This document shows, piece after piece, positions 1-10,319 of a stretch of DNA of 64,000 nucleotides (the stretch's first letter is position 1; each line of letters opens with the position of its first letter). The stretch comes from Saccharum officinarum (lineage: Eukaryota; Streptophyta; Magnoliopsida; Poales; Poaceae): positions 50,441,056 through 50,505,055 of the forward strand of contig CM036197.1 in NCBI GenBank assembly GCA_020631735.1. Reading direction: 5' to 3'. Made by a program: the position numbers and the translations under genes. The notes below the pieces were generated by a model. It had not been told where the DNA came from. It ran no database searches and worked only from the letters and a program-made list of their open reading frames with translations.

Positions 1-638
1 CTAAATTGGCCTGCTGGTTGTCGAGCTGCAATAACTTTTATTGGCTGGAAGTCCAGTAGTCTACTTAGATTATCCAGTTGCGAGCAGGGAACCATTGGCC
101 AGAAATCATGGACAACCTTGCCTGCAAGGCTCAGGAAAGACATAATTGTTGTTGTTAGCTAGTAAATCCTGGCTTCAGTTGGAATGCCACTGCACACAAG
201 CTTGGGGCGACTTATGTTGGGAAAAAAAAACAACTCCTGGTTCCAGGTTTATATGGGTTTTACAACCATTGTGAGGCTGGTTGATAAAAAAAACATTGCG
301 AGGCATTATGCTGCTTGAGGTTCGGTGAAAGCTTAAACATTGGTATAAACCATATAGGCAGTTCTTTTTATGATGTGTGGTTATACTGCTGTAGCCTTCT
401 GTCTGTAGGTACAACGAATTTGTTAGATGTCCCAAATGCTTCTGGAGGCTGCTTGTTTTTGTTAATTAAAGAGTGACATCTTTTGGTTAGTAAATAATCT
501 TTTGGTATGAATTCTGAAAGTGCTACAGCAGAAGCAGAATCCAAGCGAGATTGTTTGTCTTAGTAAATCTCTACTATATTTTGGAAGAGGGGGTACTGTG
601 CTTATAATGGCTTACTGGTTTTATGCAAACTTTTCCAG
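1..638. other. Probable intron or unresolved part of the first gene
   Basis: No exon could be assigned here with confidence. The stretch is T-rich and ends in a good splice acceptor (pyrimidine-rich run then CAG at 636-638). It is therefore probably the intron upstream of the exon beginning at 639. A frame open from position 1 to about 160 exists but shows no recognisable motif and no clear donor site, so it is not called coding. Confidence 0.4.
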
Positions 639-1064
639 AATCCATACCAAATGATGCAGGTCCCCCAGCCCAGACCAAAATGAATGGGTCTACCAAGAAA
701 ACAATTGTCAACGGGTAACCACAACTTTGCAGATTCTTTTTTTCTCTCACCCTTTTTGTTTGGAATTCGCATTTATGTAACCAAGTTCCCTTGGCAATGC
801 AGTCTTCTGGATCAATCAAATGGCAACTCAGGGCTAGAATCTTCAGGAAATGATAATCCTAGCTACACTAACTCGAGCAGTGCTATGCCACCCGCTAGTA
901 CCGAATTAATTGAGTCTGCAGCTCCTGCTATAGATGTTGATTCTGTTGAGAATGGCCCAGGTACAAAACCAGAACAACCAGCTAAGCGGCCCTTGAGATC
1001 ATCCAATGTTCCACGAGGACGGAAAAGGGTGTTGCGAAGCACAGCAAGAGGAAGAGCGACGTAG
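639..1064 (+). CDS. 3'-terminal two exons of an unidentified nuclear protein gene (partial)
   Basis: Two exons are inferred. The first, 639-714, follows a CAG acceptor and ends before a GTAACC donor. The second, 803-1064, follows an 88-bp intron ending in GCAG and stops at TAG 1062-1064. The split codon (713-714 plus 803) keeps one frame across the junction. The encoded tail is rich in Ser, Asn, Pro and Gly. It ends in a strongly basic stretch (PRGRKRVLRSTARGRAT) resembling an AT-hook or nuclear-localisation tail. The protein family is not recognised, and the N-terminal part lies outside the window or in unresolved upstream exons. The intron borders, the kept frame and the following 3' UTR-like sequence support a real gene. 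Its function is unknown. Confidence 0.6.
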
Positions 1065-2152
1065 GGGCATTGCTGCACTATATTGTTGTATACTAATATT
1101 AACGGCCCAAAAGGGCAACATGATACCTAGGTTAATTAGAGCTAGCGCTGACTGGTCGTTTCCTCGTACGATGCATTGTGCATCAACCTGTATCCATGTA
1201 TTATCGTAGGCCTTATAATGACCACGTGTCCTGGTTAGAGTGTTGATCATTAGGACCAGTAGCTGTTTGATTTGTGTTTCAGTATCTAGCTTTGGGAAGT
1301 CTGTGGAGAGACAGTAAGTTGGTTTTATTGCAGCAGACAACAAGCTTGTGTTCTAGCCATCAGGTATGTGTACTGTGTAGTGAATGCAGCGACAGAGCCG
1401 TTCCTCTCTGTATTGTGGACGCTGGTATTTCAGGCGGTGTAATCATGTTTGTTTTGTGCTATTGGGCTTTCTATGTTGTGCTTACATGAGCTCCTTCCAA
1501 TTTTTTTTTACGATAATAAGCTGACGAGGTTTTTCTGTGCTTCAAGCAGTGCAAAGCTGTCGCACCACCACGATGGTTTCTGAATTCTGATACGTGACCA
1601 CTGACGCATGCCATGTTCATAGGAGGGGTGGGGGCTCGGCTTCGCATGCTACAGCACAACCCAGGTTGTTGTGTTGTGTAGCAAGCAACTTGTGTGTATG
1701 GGCCAAACAGTGGCCTCGGATCGTGCTCGGATACGGCGAAAACGGATCGCTCCTGAAGGTTCGTTCGTGACGTCCTGTTAACTGCCCGCCTTGACTGTTC
1801 ATACGAGCAAACACTGTGTGCGCTGGGATGCCTGCGTAGCTGCGTGTCTCTGAAGTCGCAATGCCTGTCGTCGTGGCCACTAGTATTGTGTCGTGTGGTC
1901 GATGCCGATCCTATTCCTATTCCTATCGATGGAAGACGTGACTCATGCTCGTGAGAAAATGCAAATCCACCACCATCCACCAGAATGGAAACGACAATGC
2001 GTCGGGTTCTCGCAGGACGAGGACCGAAGATGGCATCCGATCGATCGACCGCGCGTCACGTCATGTCAATGCATGAACCGGAACTCTCGCAGATTTGCGA
2101 TGGAATGGAAATAGAGAGATAAAAGGAGGCAGAGCTGGGATACCAAACGAGG
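1065..2152. other. 3' UTR and intergenic sequence
   Basis: The first few hundred bases after the stop at 1064 are T-rich and probably form the 3' UTR of the preceding gene. From about 1500 to 2150 no coding frame with family similarity, RNA gene or clear repeat border was seen. Open frames on the - strand over 1471-1980 have no recognisable domain. Confidence 0.4.
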
Positions 2153-2154
2153 TA

Positions 2155-3196
2155 CTCCCTCCGTCCCATAACAGAGGACGTTCTGGCGTTCAAAAAAAAA
2201 AGTACCACAAAGGAAGACGTTTTCGCTTGTATAGGGTGGTCCAACTCTATGTATAGTACACCACCGGTCCCATCCATCATCTCCGTGTCCTCCACCGCTA
2301 TGAATAGAAAAATGAAAAAAAAACTGACGGTGGGGAGGAGTCCAGGCGTGGTGCTCGCGGTTCTCTTCTCTTCTTTCTTCGGCCCGGTTTAGTTCTCTCA
2401 AAATTTTACAAAATTTTTCAATCTTAACATATGCATGAAGCATTAAATATAGATAAAAAATAAAATTAATTACACAGTTTAGACGAAATGAACGAGACAA
2501 ATCTTTTAAGTCTAATTAGACCATGATTAGACAATATTTGCTTAATAAGCACGAAAAGCGCTACCGTACCATTTTGCTAAAAATTTGGGATCTAAACCGA
2601 CCCTTCTTCCATCCCAGGAGCGCCGCCGCACCCGTCCTCTTCTTCCCACACGGAGCAGTAGTCGAGGCGAAGTGGTCGTCCTCCGAGCGGCCGATCTGGA
2701 TCGGAGGTGGAGCGCCACCCCCTTCTTTCTTCCCCATCCACCGCACCGCCCAGATCTAGGCGCAGCCGAGGTCGACGCCCAACTCAAGATCCATGGTGCT
2801 GCGACCTCAGGCAAGCTCAGCCGCCGCGCAAGGAGGAGGCGCAGCCGCAGGGCCTCTTCCGCCGGTACCTCGCCACCAGCCATCGCCTCCTCCACCGCGC
2901 ATCACCTCCGCCGCCATCGCCTCCGCCGCCATCGCCTCCCCAGCCGGTCGCCACCGACACCGGCGCTCTCCCTCTTCTCCACCGGCCCCTCCCTCTCGCG
3001 CTCGTGGCCCTCGTACAGGGAAGGAGCACCGGAGTCAGAAATCTGGATCTGAGCGAACTGGAACGTACGAGAGGAAATAACGTGTGGAGATGGGGAAGGA
3101 CCGGACACCGGAGTGTAGGGGCATGCAGGTCTTTTGCCACTGTCGTTGGTAGTCGTGCTGGTTCCTAGAACGAAAAGTATCGTGGGACGGAGGGAG
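2155..3196. mobile_element. Stowaway-ended element of 1.04 kb carrying a GC-rich insert
   Basis: The ends are perfect 14-bp inverted repeats, CTCCCTCCGTCCCA, flanked by a TA duplication at 2153-2154 and 3197-3198. This is the hallmark of Stowaway (Tc1/mariner-type) MITEs. At 1,042 bp it is several times longer than an ordinary Stowaway MITE. The interior contains a separate Tourist-like MITE (2381-2603) and a GC-rich segment (about 2604-3160) that does not look transposon-derived. No transposase is present, so it would be non-autonomous. The GC-rich part may be captured host sequence, but no gene family was recognised. Confidence 0.7.
2381..2603. mobile_element. Tourist-like MITE nested in the Stowaway-ended element
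   Basis: A 223-bp AT-rich element runs from GGCCCGGTTTAG to CTAAACCGACCC. Its body is the common grass-MITE sequence (a stretch near CATGAAGCATTAAATATAGA, then ACGAGACAAATCTTTTAAG) shared with other copies in the window. The trinucleotide TTC precedes and follows it and is the probable target-site duplication. Confidence 0.65.
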
Positions 3197-3484
3197 TAGA
3201 CGACAAGGCCGAGAACAAGCCTCACATCATGAACCAAATCAAGAGCCCTTATCCCGAAAGATCCTTTGGTCCCCTTCCCGCTCTGTACAAGGCTCGCTCA
3301 ATCCCAATCCCAATCCCCAGTCCCAGCCCAGGAACAGGAACAGGAACGGGCCCCGGCCGGGCAAACGCAACTCGCGTTCCATCCCTCCGGCTCCGGGTCG
3401 GGGCCCACCTAACGGACGACTAATGTTGCCTGCCTACCAAAACAAACAAACGCTGTAGATGGTGACGACGACTGCAGCGGCTAC

Positions 3485-3502
3485 CTAGCTAGCTAGCTAG
3501 CT
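3485..3502. repeat. CTAG microsatellite
   Basis: A tetranucleotide run of about four and a half CTAG units lies just downstream of the AP2/ERF stop codon, in its presumed 3' UTR. Confidence 0.85.
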
Positions 3503-3508
3503 CGTCAG

Positions 3509-4286
3509 TCACCTAATCGCCGAGCTCGAGCAGGCGGCGGCGGCGGCGGCGGCGGTGCTGGAGGAGGCGGACGGCGGGTGGTGCTGTATCTCCACGGGGC
3601 CGTAGTAGGTGAGCTCCCTGATCATCTCCTCGATGTACTCCTCGCCGCCGTCGGCATCGGGGTCTACTTTCACAGCAGCCTCCATGTCGTCGTCCTGCCG
3701 GCGGGCGCCGCGGCTACTGTCTTCGTCTCGACCGACCCCACCCGTCCGCGACACGTCCGCACCGTGCTGCGGCTCTTGCGCCGGCGCCGTGCAGCATTTC
3801 TCCAGCTTCGCGCGCAGCGTAGGGGAGAGGGTGCCGCCGCCGCCGCTGCTGCTGAGGGGGAAGTTTGTGCGCGCCGCGGGGCCGCTCATCAGCCGCGCCG
3901 CCTCGTCGTACGCCCGCGCCGCGTCCTCCGCCGTCTCGTACGTGCCTAGCCAGATCCTCGTCTTCCTGCAGGGTCGCCACAGACGACGCAGCAATAACAC
4001 AAACAAAGGCGCTTTCAGACTTCAGACGCACGCATGCGGCCTTGGAAGGAACGAAGAGAAAACTGCACCAGCTAGCAGAGGAGCCTAGCCTACCACTTCT
4101 AGTCTGCTAGCTCATCACGCAAAAGTTTCGACAGGAAAGAAAGCTAGTACTCCCTATATATGTATCTCTGAACGACATGCATGACATGAGTGATCAAGAA
4201 CTTTACAGGAGTGGGTGGCGGATCTCGGAGACCCAGGAGCCCCAGTGCCTCTGCCTCACTCCTCTGAACCTCTGCAGCTTCGGCAT
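3509..4286 (-). CDS. SHN: SHINE/WIN1-type AP2/ERF transcription factor
   Basis: The gene has two exons. Exon 1 runs 4286 to 4207 (ATG, 26 codons plus 2 nt) and exon 2 runs 3965 to 3509 (stop TGA 3511-3509). A 241-bp intron has a GTAAAG donor and a CTGCAG acceptor. The joined reading frame is 178 residues. Exon 1 encodes [20 protein letters not shown], the start of an AP2/ERF DNA-binding domain. Exon 2 resumes at [20 protein letters not shown] and continues to RTNFP. The [14 protein letters not shown] sequence and an intron right after HPLL inside the AP2 domain are typical of the SHN/WIN1 clade. So is the C-terminal [17 protein letters not shown] motif. Known members activate cutin and wax genes in epidermal nuclei. 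Near the C terminus a GCC-type repeat encodes a run of alanines. The frame is intact and a TATA box lies upstream. The clade is well supported, but exact orthology is not determined. Confidence 0.9.
3537..3556 (-). repeat. GGC trinucleotide repeat coding poly-alanine
   Basis: A run of GGC triplets on the + strand reads as consecutive Ala codons in the C-terminal end of the AP2/ERF protein. Such runs vary in length between alleles. Confidence 0.8.
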
Positions 4287-4402
4287 GGCGATGGCCACTC
4301 TGCTCCGCTGTCTCCCTAGTGCCCGATCGATACTCTCCCTGTTCGGTGGTGGACACTCCCACAGTCCCCCTTGATAGCAAGAGATGCTTCAGGTGCCGGC
4401 CG

Positions 4403-4410
4403 CTTATATA
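4403..4410 (-). promoter_or_regulatory. TATA box of the SHN-like gene
   Basis: TATATAAG reads on the - strand about 117 bp upstream of the ATG at 4286. Transcription would start near 4380, giving a 5' UTR of roughly 90 bases. A GC-rich stretch lies immediately upstream. Confidence 0.6.
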
Positions 4411-4500
4411 CTGTGCCGCGCCCAAGGGGCCGGGTCAGGGTGGCCTGCAAGTATATATGCAAGAGATTGACGATAGATGCTAGCTAACTGCTTGTGCTGC

Positions 4501-4851
4501 AGCTTAGCCATATAGATAGATGAGATCACAATCACATGCTCCCTCGGTCCCATAATAGATGACGTTATAGGATGTGTGCAGATCAAACTTTTTCAACTTT
4601 GACTAGCTTTGTAGAAAATGTGTGCAACATTTATATCTCCAAGTAAGTTTATTATGAAAGTATATTCAATGATCTATCTAATGATATTAATTATATATTA
4701 TAAATATTAATATTCTTTTATATATAATTGGTCAAAGTTTAAAAAAGCTGACTTCTCGGAAAGCGAGAATGACTTCTATTTTAGGACAAAGGGAGTAGCT
4801 AGTTGATGTACTGTAGCTTATCCATATAGATAGATGAGATCACAATCACAT
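4501..4851. repeat. 37-bp direct repeat bracketing a Stowaway MITE
   Basis: The segment at 4501-4537 recurs at 4815-4851 with one mismatch (core CATATAGATAGATGAGATCA). The MITE at 4539-4795 lies between the two copies. The repeat is far longer than a normal TA duplication. Confidence 0.8.
4539..4795. mobile_element. Stowaway-like MITE
   Basis: A 257-bp AT-rich element starts CTCCCTCGGTCCCATAAT and ends in the degenerate inverse, ending AAAGGGAG. The 3' flank is TA and the 5' flank is TG, consistent with a TA duplication with one change. The interior holds the TCAACTTTGACTAGCTTTGT and GGTCAAAGTTTAAAAAAG segments typical of grass Stowaway elements. Confidence 0.7.
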
Positions 4852-5061
4852 ATCCAGTAGATGTACGCAGCTCCTGTTGGAGATGGATGCTGCTCAATAT
4901 GGCTACTTTGCTTAGTACCATCTTGTAGCCATTTGGCATTGATCATCACCCACGGTATACAAATACAAAGTACCAAGTGTACAAACACAGGGTGACGAGG
5001 ACGACAGCACACCATAGCTAGCTCGTTCCTGCAGATAGATGGAGCAAGGTCTGCTTTGCCT

Positions 5062-5394
5062 GGATCTTATTTAGTTCCAGAGGCGTAAAGTTTTGGGGTG
5101 TCACATTAAATGTTTTATAGGATATCGGAAGAGGTGTTAGGATATTAATAAAAAACTAATTACAGAACCCGTCTATAATGTGAGATGAATTTATTAAGAC
5201 TAATTAATCCATCATTAGCATATGTTTACTGTATCACGGACTAATTAGGCTCAAAAAATTTGTCTCGCAAAATACGCACAATCTATGCAATTAGTTATTT
5301 TTTTAATCTACATTTAATACTCTATGCATGTGTCAAACATCCGATGTGATAGGGTGTAAAGTTTCAGAGAAAAACTAAACTAAACAAGCGCTCA
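5062..5394. mobile_element. Tourist-like MITE
   Basis: A roughly 330-bp element has inverted ends built on the CTTRTTTAGTT motif. Its palindromic interior repeats AGACTAATTAATCC on one side and GGACTAATTAGGCT on the other. It matches the family of small elements elsewhere in this window. The outer borders are approximate because the ends have diverged. Confidence 0.55.
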
Positions 5395-6151
5395 GGGAGA
5401 CACGACCTGCAGGGGGACCCGCACACGCCCGGTCTTGGTGCATGCACAGTTGCCGAACACTGGCAGTCGCTGTGACCCTTGCCAAGTCGGAACACCTGAA
5501 CGGCCATTGGCCGACGACAGAACCACAGAGACACAGAGGTGTAGTGTCAAGTACACGCGTCGGCAGGACGTATAGGTGGATCGGATAGGTGCAGAGAGAT
5601 CCCTGTTCCGTGGGCTGGAACTTGGGAATGAGCCCGTTGCCAGCGACTGGCTTTACTATCGCATAGGGTAGCCTCCTGGAATGTGGAATGGAATGGGTGG
5701 CGCCAACGGGCAATATTGGCCCCTACCAGTTCGCTGCATTCTTAGCCTGTATTAATTGCATGTAGACGAAGATAATTGTACGTGTTCCACTACTCTTTCG
5801 CAAGCCATCCATGTTCTCGACAGAAACAGAATTCCTCAGCGATGAAGCAACACATTATCATGAACAGTCATGGAGATGTGACAACCCTGATCGACATTCC
5901 AGATACCCCTGGGACGCGTAGTGCCCCAAAATTTGCTCAAAGACGTAACAATGCAAAAAGCTAGGTTGCATATTGGCATTTGCTGCTTAACACTGTAAAT
6001 CCGTGGATATTAGTTGTTAGAAGACACTATATCTAGCAGCAAAGGTGTATCTTTTTCTTCTAGATGTACTAGATAGCATCTTCCAACAAATATCTTAACA
6101 TGATAGCGTCCGGCTGCAAATACCGAATTTTTGTCCCTCTAGCTAGCTATA
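5395..6151. other. Intergenic, no feature seen
   Basis: No recognisable gene, RNA or transposon border. A - strand open frame over 5375-5713 runs into the neighbouring MITE and has no family similarity. Confidence 0.4.
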
Positions 6152-6447
6152 AGGCATATTTGGTCCAACTGGGTTATAGATAATAATGAAATAAAATAAT
6201 CTAAAGCTGATCCAAACATCTCAGATTATGGATTGAATTATAACAATCCAGCTACCAAATTATTGTAATCCCACCCATCTCTAATTAAGCTAGCTTTTAA
6301 AGCTTATATAAGTCAATTGTATTACAACTAACAATAATCCACCTCTATAATCGTAACAGTCAATATTATTTAATATAGTTCAGAATCTAGGTTATTATAA
6401 TCTCATCCACAATCTAGAGTATTATATAATCCAATCAGGATCCAAAT
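6152..6447. mobile_element. Degenerate MITE-like AT-rich element
   Basis: The stretch begins near GGCATATTTGGTCC and ends near GGATCCAAATACTAG, which are imperfect inverted copies. The interior is AT-rich with several inverted TATTATAATC-type words. This resembles Tourist-like MITEs that begin with a GGNNTATTTGG motif. Borders and target duplication are not firmly resolved. Confidence 0.4.
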
Positions 6448-7283
6448 ACTAGACTTGGGATATCCAGTAGTCCTAGGAAAATAATGCCCTCACCAATGCA
6501 AGCATACACCAATATTAGCTTAGAGTAGCGCTCTAGTATGCCTCCAAACCAAACCATGCGTTGAGCTAGACGTTCAATTGCTGAACAGAACACACTGCAG
6601 GCATCGAACCATGGGATGTCAAAGCAAAATCAACTCTTGTTTTCGTTTCGAACCATGGGTAGCAAAAAAATGAAGAGCAACTCCCAAGTCACTTCCACAT
6701 GCAACTGAAACAAGGCAAGTGTGTATTTTTTTAAAAAATTGTTTCATGGCCCATTAACCGATGCTTATATGAAGGATTGAACCATCCGTAAGATCTATTT
6801 TCAACAGACCTGTGTCAGCCTCGGTTCGATGTCAGGACTGGAGCTTCCCTTAGGGCTTCCCCATGCACCACGTTGGACTACTGCCTCAGTCTCCACGTAT
6901 GCATCAACTCACCATGTCACCAGAGATGGTGGTTTCGTAGGGTGTTAGAGGCCCCTGCAGAAGAACCACTGGCCTCGTTTGACAAAAATTAGAGGCAACC
7001 GCTAGGGAGTGCGTTGTGGGGAAGAATTGCTCAAACATGACGTTGCTTCCTCTCAAAAGCAGAGCATGCGAACAAAAAACGAGAGCACGAAAGGCATTTT
7101 GTGGGACCATGGATGTGACACTGTGGGATGAGCTACTACGTTGAGAGACCGTTGTCCTCAATTTATCTACTCCTACATGTATGATAACTTTTTTCTCGAG
7201 TCATACAGCTACTACTGCTCGCGTTGGTGCTGCCCTGTGACATGTGGGTACAGGATCACCGAACCACCACTTTTTCAACCAGA
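6448..7283. other. Intergenic, no feature seen
   Basis: No coding frame with recognisable similarity was found on either strand. The - strand frame at 6904-7161 is of ordinary chance length and shows no domain. Confidence 0.4.
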
Positions 7284-8146
7284 GCGGGGCATCTCCAAGA
7301 GTTTCCTAAATCCTTTCCTAATCCTTAATTTTTAGAAAGATAAGAAAAAAACCACTCTCCAACAACTCATAATCCATCCTCCTAAACTTTTAGCACTTCA
7401 GAAAAAAAAAAACCTTACATCTGCGTAAAGTTACGCGCTCTCTCCGTCGCCCGTATACTGTTTTCCCGTACGGTCTCCTCCGTCATGCGGACTTTTTGCC
7501 ACGGTTCTTCCCTTCGCGCCAAAGCACACCGTCCAGAGGAGAAGATTGTCGCGTGAGATAGATCGGGAAGCAGCCCACGGGGAGCATGCCAAGGACGACG
7601 ACGTACATAGCGCCCTGGCTGATGAGCTGCTCCACGCCCTTGCTGATGGTGTCCACGATGGTGGCGCTCTGCCCGCTAGCCTGCTCCAGGGTGTAGCCGC
7701 CGAAGATCGACGTGCGTGCGTGCATGGGATTTAAATTTAATGGCGAGCGCGGCCGGCCGGCATTGATGCCGTGTCGTGCACCACGTGCGTATGTACCCTG
7801 CGTGGAGCCACAGATGGACAACATCAGCTGCCGGAACCACTGGATCTGGCCGCTGAGGGGCCACGGCCGGCTGGGAGGAGGCCAACGCCGACTGGGCAGG
7901 GGCTAGGGCAACACGAAGGAAAGGTGGCGGCGGCGGCGTATGTATGCACGAGCACGAAGAGTTCCGCGCTTAAAAAAAAAAGACCGCAAAAAAAAACCTA
8001 AATAGGACCAAAATTTGGTTTTTAAAAAGTGAAGTATTAGGAACCATTGGAGATGACATTCTTTTTTTTTTCTTCCAATACCTTTTTAGAAGTTGTAAAA
8101 CATGAAGTTTTTAAGAGGAATATTTAGGGAACTCTTGAAGAGGCTC
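7284..8146. mobile_element. Possible Pack-type DNA transposon carrying a GDSL-lipase fragment
   Basis: The two ends are imperfect inverted repeats of about 100 bp or more. The left end reads CATCTCCAAGAGTTTCCTAA. The reverse complement of the right end reads CTCTTCAAGAGTTCCCTAA. Weaker inner matches also exist (CTCCAACAACTCATAAT against CTCCAATGGTTCCTAAT). Between them lies a GC-rich piece of a GDSL esterase/lipase gene and no transposase. Long inverted ends around a gene fragment suggest a Pack-MULE or another Pack-TIR element. No convincing target-site duplication was found, so the exact limits and superfamily stay open. Confidence 0.45.
7552..7863 (-). pseudogene. GDSL esterase/lipase fragment (pseudogene)
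   Basis: Reading on the - strand, the segment starts with PLSGQIQWFRQLMLSICGS. After about 30 unrelated codons it resumes at FGGYTLEQASGQ and continues through ATIVDTISKGVEQLISQGA to LGMLPVGCFPIYLT. These match successive blocks of plant GDSL esterase/lipases. The block that should lie between them, including the conserved GGNDY region with the catalytic Asn, is missing. The nucleophile Ser block at the N terminus and the C-terminal His block are absent too. The homology breaks off at about 7552. Only a central exon piece survives, so no lipase can be made. It sits between long inverted repeats and was probably captured by a transposon. Confidence 0.7.
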
Positions 8147-9542
8147 TGTACTTTCTTTGTACTCATTGTGGCCGCCTTTTTCTCTCACATGTCGTTTTCA
8201 TTGCTCTATTCTTCCTCTCCCACACACTCATATCATTTTCTCTCTCCCAAAGCGATTGTAGACTTTGCAAAGTACTCGGACAGCTACAATGCATATGATT
8301 TTAGCGTACTGTGCCTTCCGAACCTAGATGGCAAGCTGGAGCTACGTGATGACTCACTCACCGTGTCGAGGCTGCCCTTAATGAACCATGGTTACACACG
8401 CACGGAGACCGTAATATTCAACTAGGTGTTCCTAGTTCTGACTCACCGAGCAAGCAAGAGACGACACAAAATCCGACACGTGACGATAAGCTGCATGCAC
8501 GTCACCACCGATGTCATGCCACGACCTGTGCCTGTCCGGGCCGCGATCGGACGGTCGCCATCGGCCACGCGTGTCGACACGGGACGCCTCGGCGTTGCGG
8601 GGCAACCGGGCCCCGGGCGCCGTGTGGGGCGCAGCCGTCCTTGGCGTCCACTCCCATCTCCCCCAGCTGGTGAAAGGCCGCCGCCTGGGCGCGTTACATG
8701 CCATGCCGAGTTGGCGAGTGTCGAGTGGTGTGGACCGTGTGGGTCGGCCCGCTGGAGTAGACTAGACCCGTAGACCGGCAACGCACGCCAGGGGAACGCC
8801 GCGGTCTCCATGGGGTGTCGGGGCCGCGGGGGGGGAAAACGCGGCGGGGACGCTCTCGCCAGTGGTCACCACCACGGCGCCATCGTCGTCGCGCAACGGC
8901 GCAAGTGCATTGCATATACTACGTACGTACCTGAGTCCTGAGAGCTAGTGGGTCGTACGCTCTGGCGAGCAAAGCGTACACAGGATGTACACATGGGAGA
9001 TCGATGTCGATGGGTCCTCGTCAGCTCGTGCTAGCTAGCAGGCACGGTCAGACGAACCCATTTGCGAACGTACATTTGTCCCACGTTTTTTTCGCGGACA
9101 TGAGGCAGTCATGCACCCGGCTAGCTGATGCCGTGCCTCATCTCGTTCGTACTCGTGTCGATCACCTGTCCAACAGCGTACAATTATCTCTGCTGCACAC
9201 ACACGCTCAGAATCGACATACATATGGTGGGGATCAATTTGAAAGTGGCGGCCGGGCGCATTCATTCCGCCTGGCCTCCATCTCGATCGATCGCAAGCAT
9301 CGCTCGCTCGGCCATGTGAGATCTTCTTCACCTTCCGCCGGCAGACGGCACTCGTCAACATCCACCTCCTTATCCGCAGCAGGCCACGCACCCATCGTTC
9401 ATGTAGACCACCAAATCGCAGGATCGGATGATGATACACGCACTCTAATTGCTGGACGTGATTGGAACTGTTCCCTCGCCGGCCACCTGATCTGATGGAC
9501 TGAACGTGAGACTGCCTGCCGGTGCTGTCATTTCATTTGTCA
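8147..9542. other. Gene-free stretch with a CpG-rich core
   Basis: From about 8560 to 8900 the sequence is very GC- and CpG-rich, and the flanks are of average composition. Open frames on both strands (for example 9004-9495 on +) arise from this composition and have no recognisable domain. It could be a promoter-like CpG island or a decayed gene. I see no evidence to choose between them. Confidence 0.35.
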
Positions 9543-9774
9543 GGGTGTGTTCACTTCCCGTGCAAACCCAAAATATTTCCTCTTCCACCCATCACATCGA
9601 ATCTTTGGACGCATGCATGAAACATTTAATGTAGGTAAAAAAGATAACTAATTGCATAGTTTGTCTGTAAATGTCGAGACGAATCTTTTGAGCCTAGTTA
9701 GTTCATGGTTGGACAAATTTTGCCAAATAACAACGAAAGATGCTACAGTAACTTTTCACCAACTGAACACACCC
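9543..9774. mobile_element. Tourist-like MITE with perfect 11-bp ends
   Basis: The element is 232 bp. Perfect inverted ends GGGTGTGTTCA are flanked on both sides by the trinucleotide TCA (9540-9542 and 9775-9777). The interior has the family words CATCACATCGAATCTTTGGA and GAGACGAATCTTTTGAGCCT. Confidence 0.8.
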
Positions 9775-9859
9775 TCATCCATGTCCAGATTTTTCAAAGG
9801 TGCTTGCCCGTACGGGTCAAGGAGGACGTGTTGTGCCGATGGACCGGGAGCGGTGAATG

Positions 9860-10221
9860 ATGGACGTGAGGATTGGACCGAGGAACCAGGAGGCCGGATG
9901 AATAGCCGCGGTGGCTGACATCTGGGACATCGACAAGCGCAAGTGTACATGGGTGATGAAGACGGCGTCGATCAAGTCGAGATGGAGGACGATGGCGTCA
10001 TGGCACTTGGCGGAGGCCGGAGGGTCAAGTCAAGAAGGAAGGCGAAGGCGTCAAGCTTGGCGGAGGTCAGACACACGTCAACATCGGGGGTTTGGTGGTT
10101 TCGTCCTCAAAACCATCGGCGGGGTTTGATGGTTTCGTCCTTAAAACCATCGGTGACGGGTTTACGGGTTTGGGCCTCAGAACCCGGATGGACGTGAGGA
10201 TTGGACCGAGGAACCAGGAGG
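9860..10221. repeat. 34-bp direct repeat and a two-unit tandem repeat
   Basis: A 34-bp segment at 9860-9893 (core GGACGTGAGGATTGGACCGA) recurs exactly at 10188-10221. Between them a unit of about 34 bp with the core GGTTTCGTCC is repeated in tandem (10088-10121 and 10122-10157). The context resembles the untranslated end or LTR start of a retrotransposon. Confidence 0.7.
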
Positions 10222-10319
10222 AACGGACGGCACGTGGCGGCATCTGGGAGTTCGCGTCGAGGCGAAGCTACCGATGAGGAGGCGCGGTGGCCGTCGGATG
10301 AAGATGACACCGGGTTGGA

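Noticed and set aside
1471..1980. 169-codon - strand frame downstream of the first gene
   Set aside because: No family similarity, and the overlapping frame 1617-1880 is equally open.
2585..3168. Overlapping Arg/Pro/Ser-rich frames in the Stowaway-ended element
   Set aside because: Several frames on both strands are open because of GC content. None has a domain.
9004..9495. 163-codon + strand frame
   Set aside because: Overlapping frames of similar length on the other strand and no domain; best explained by composition.
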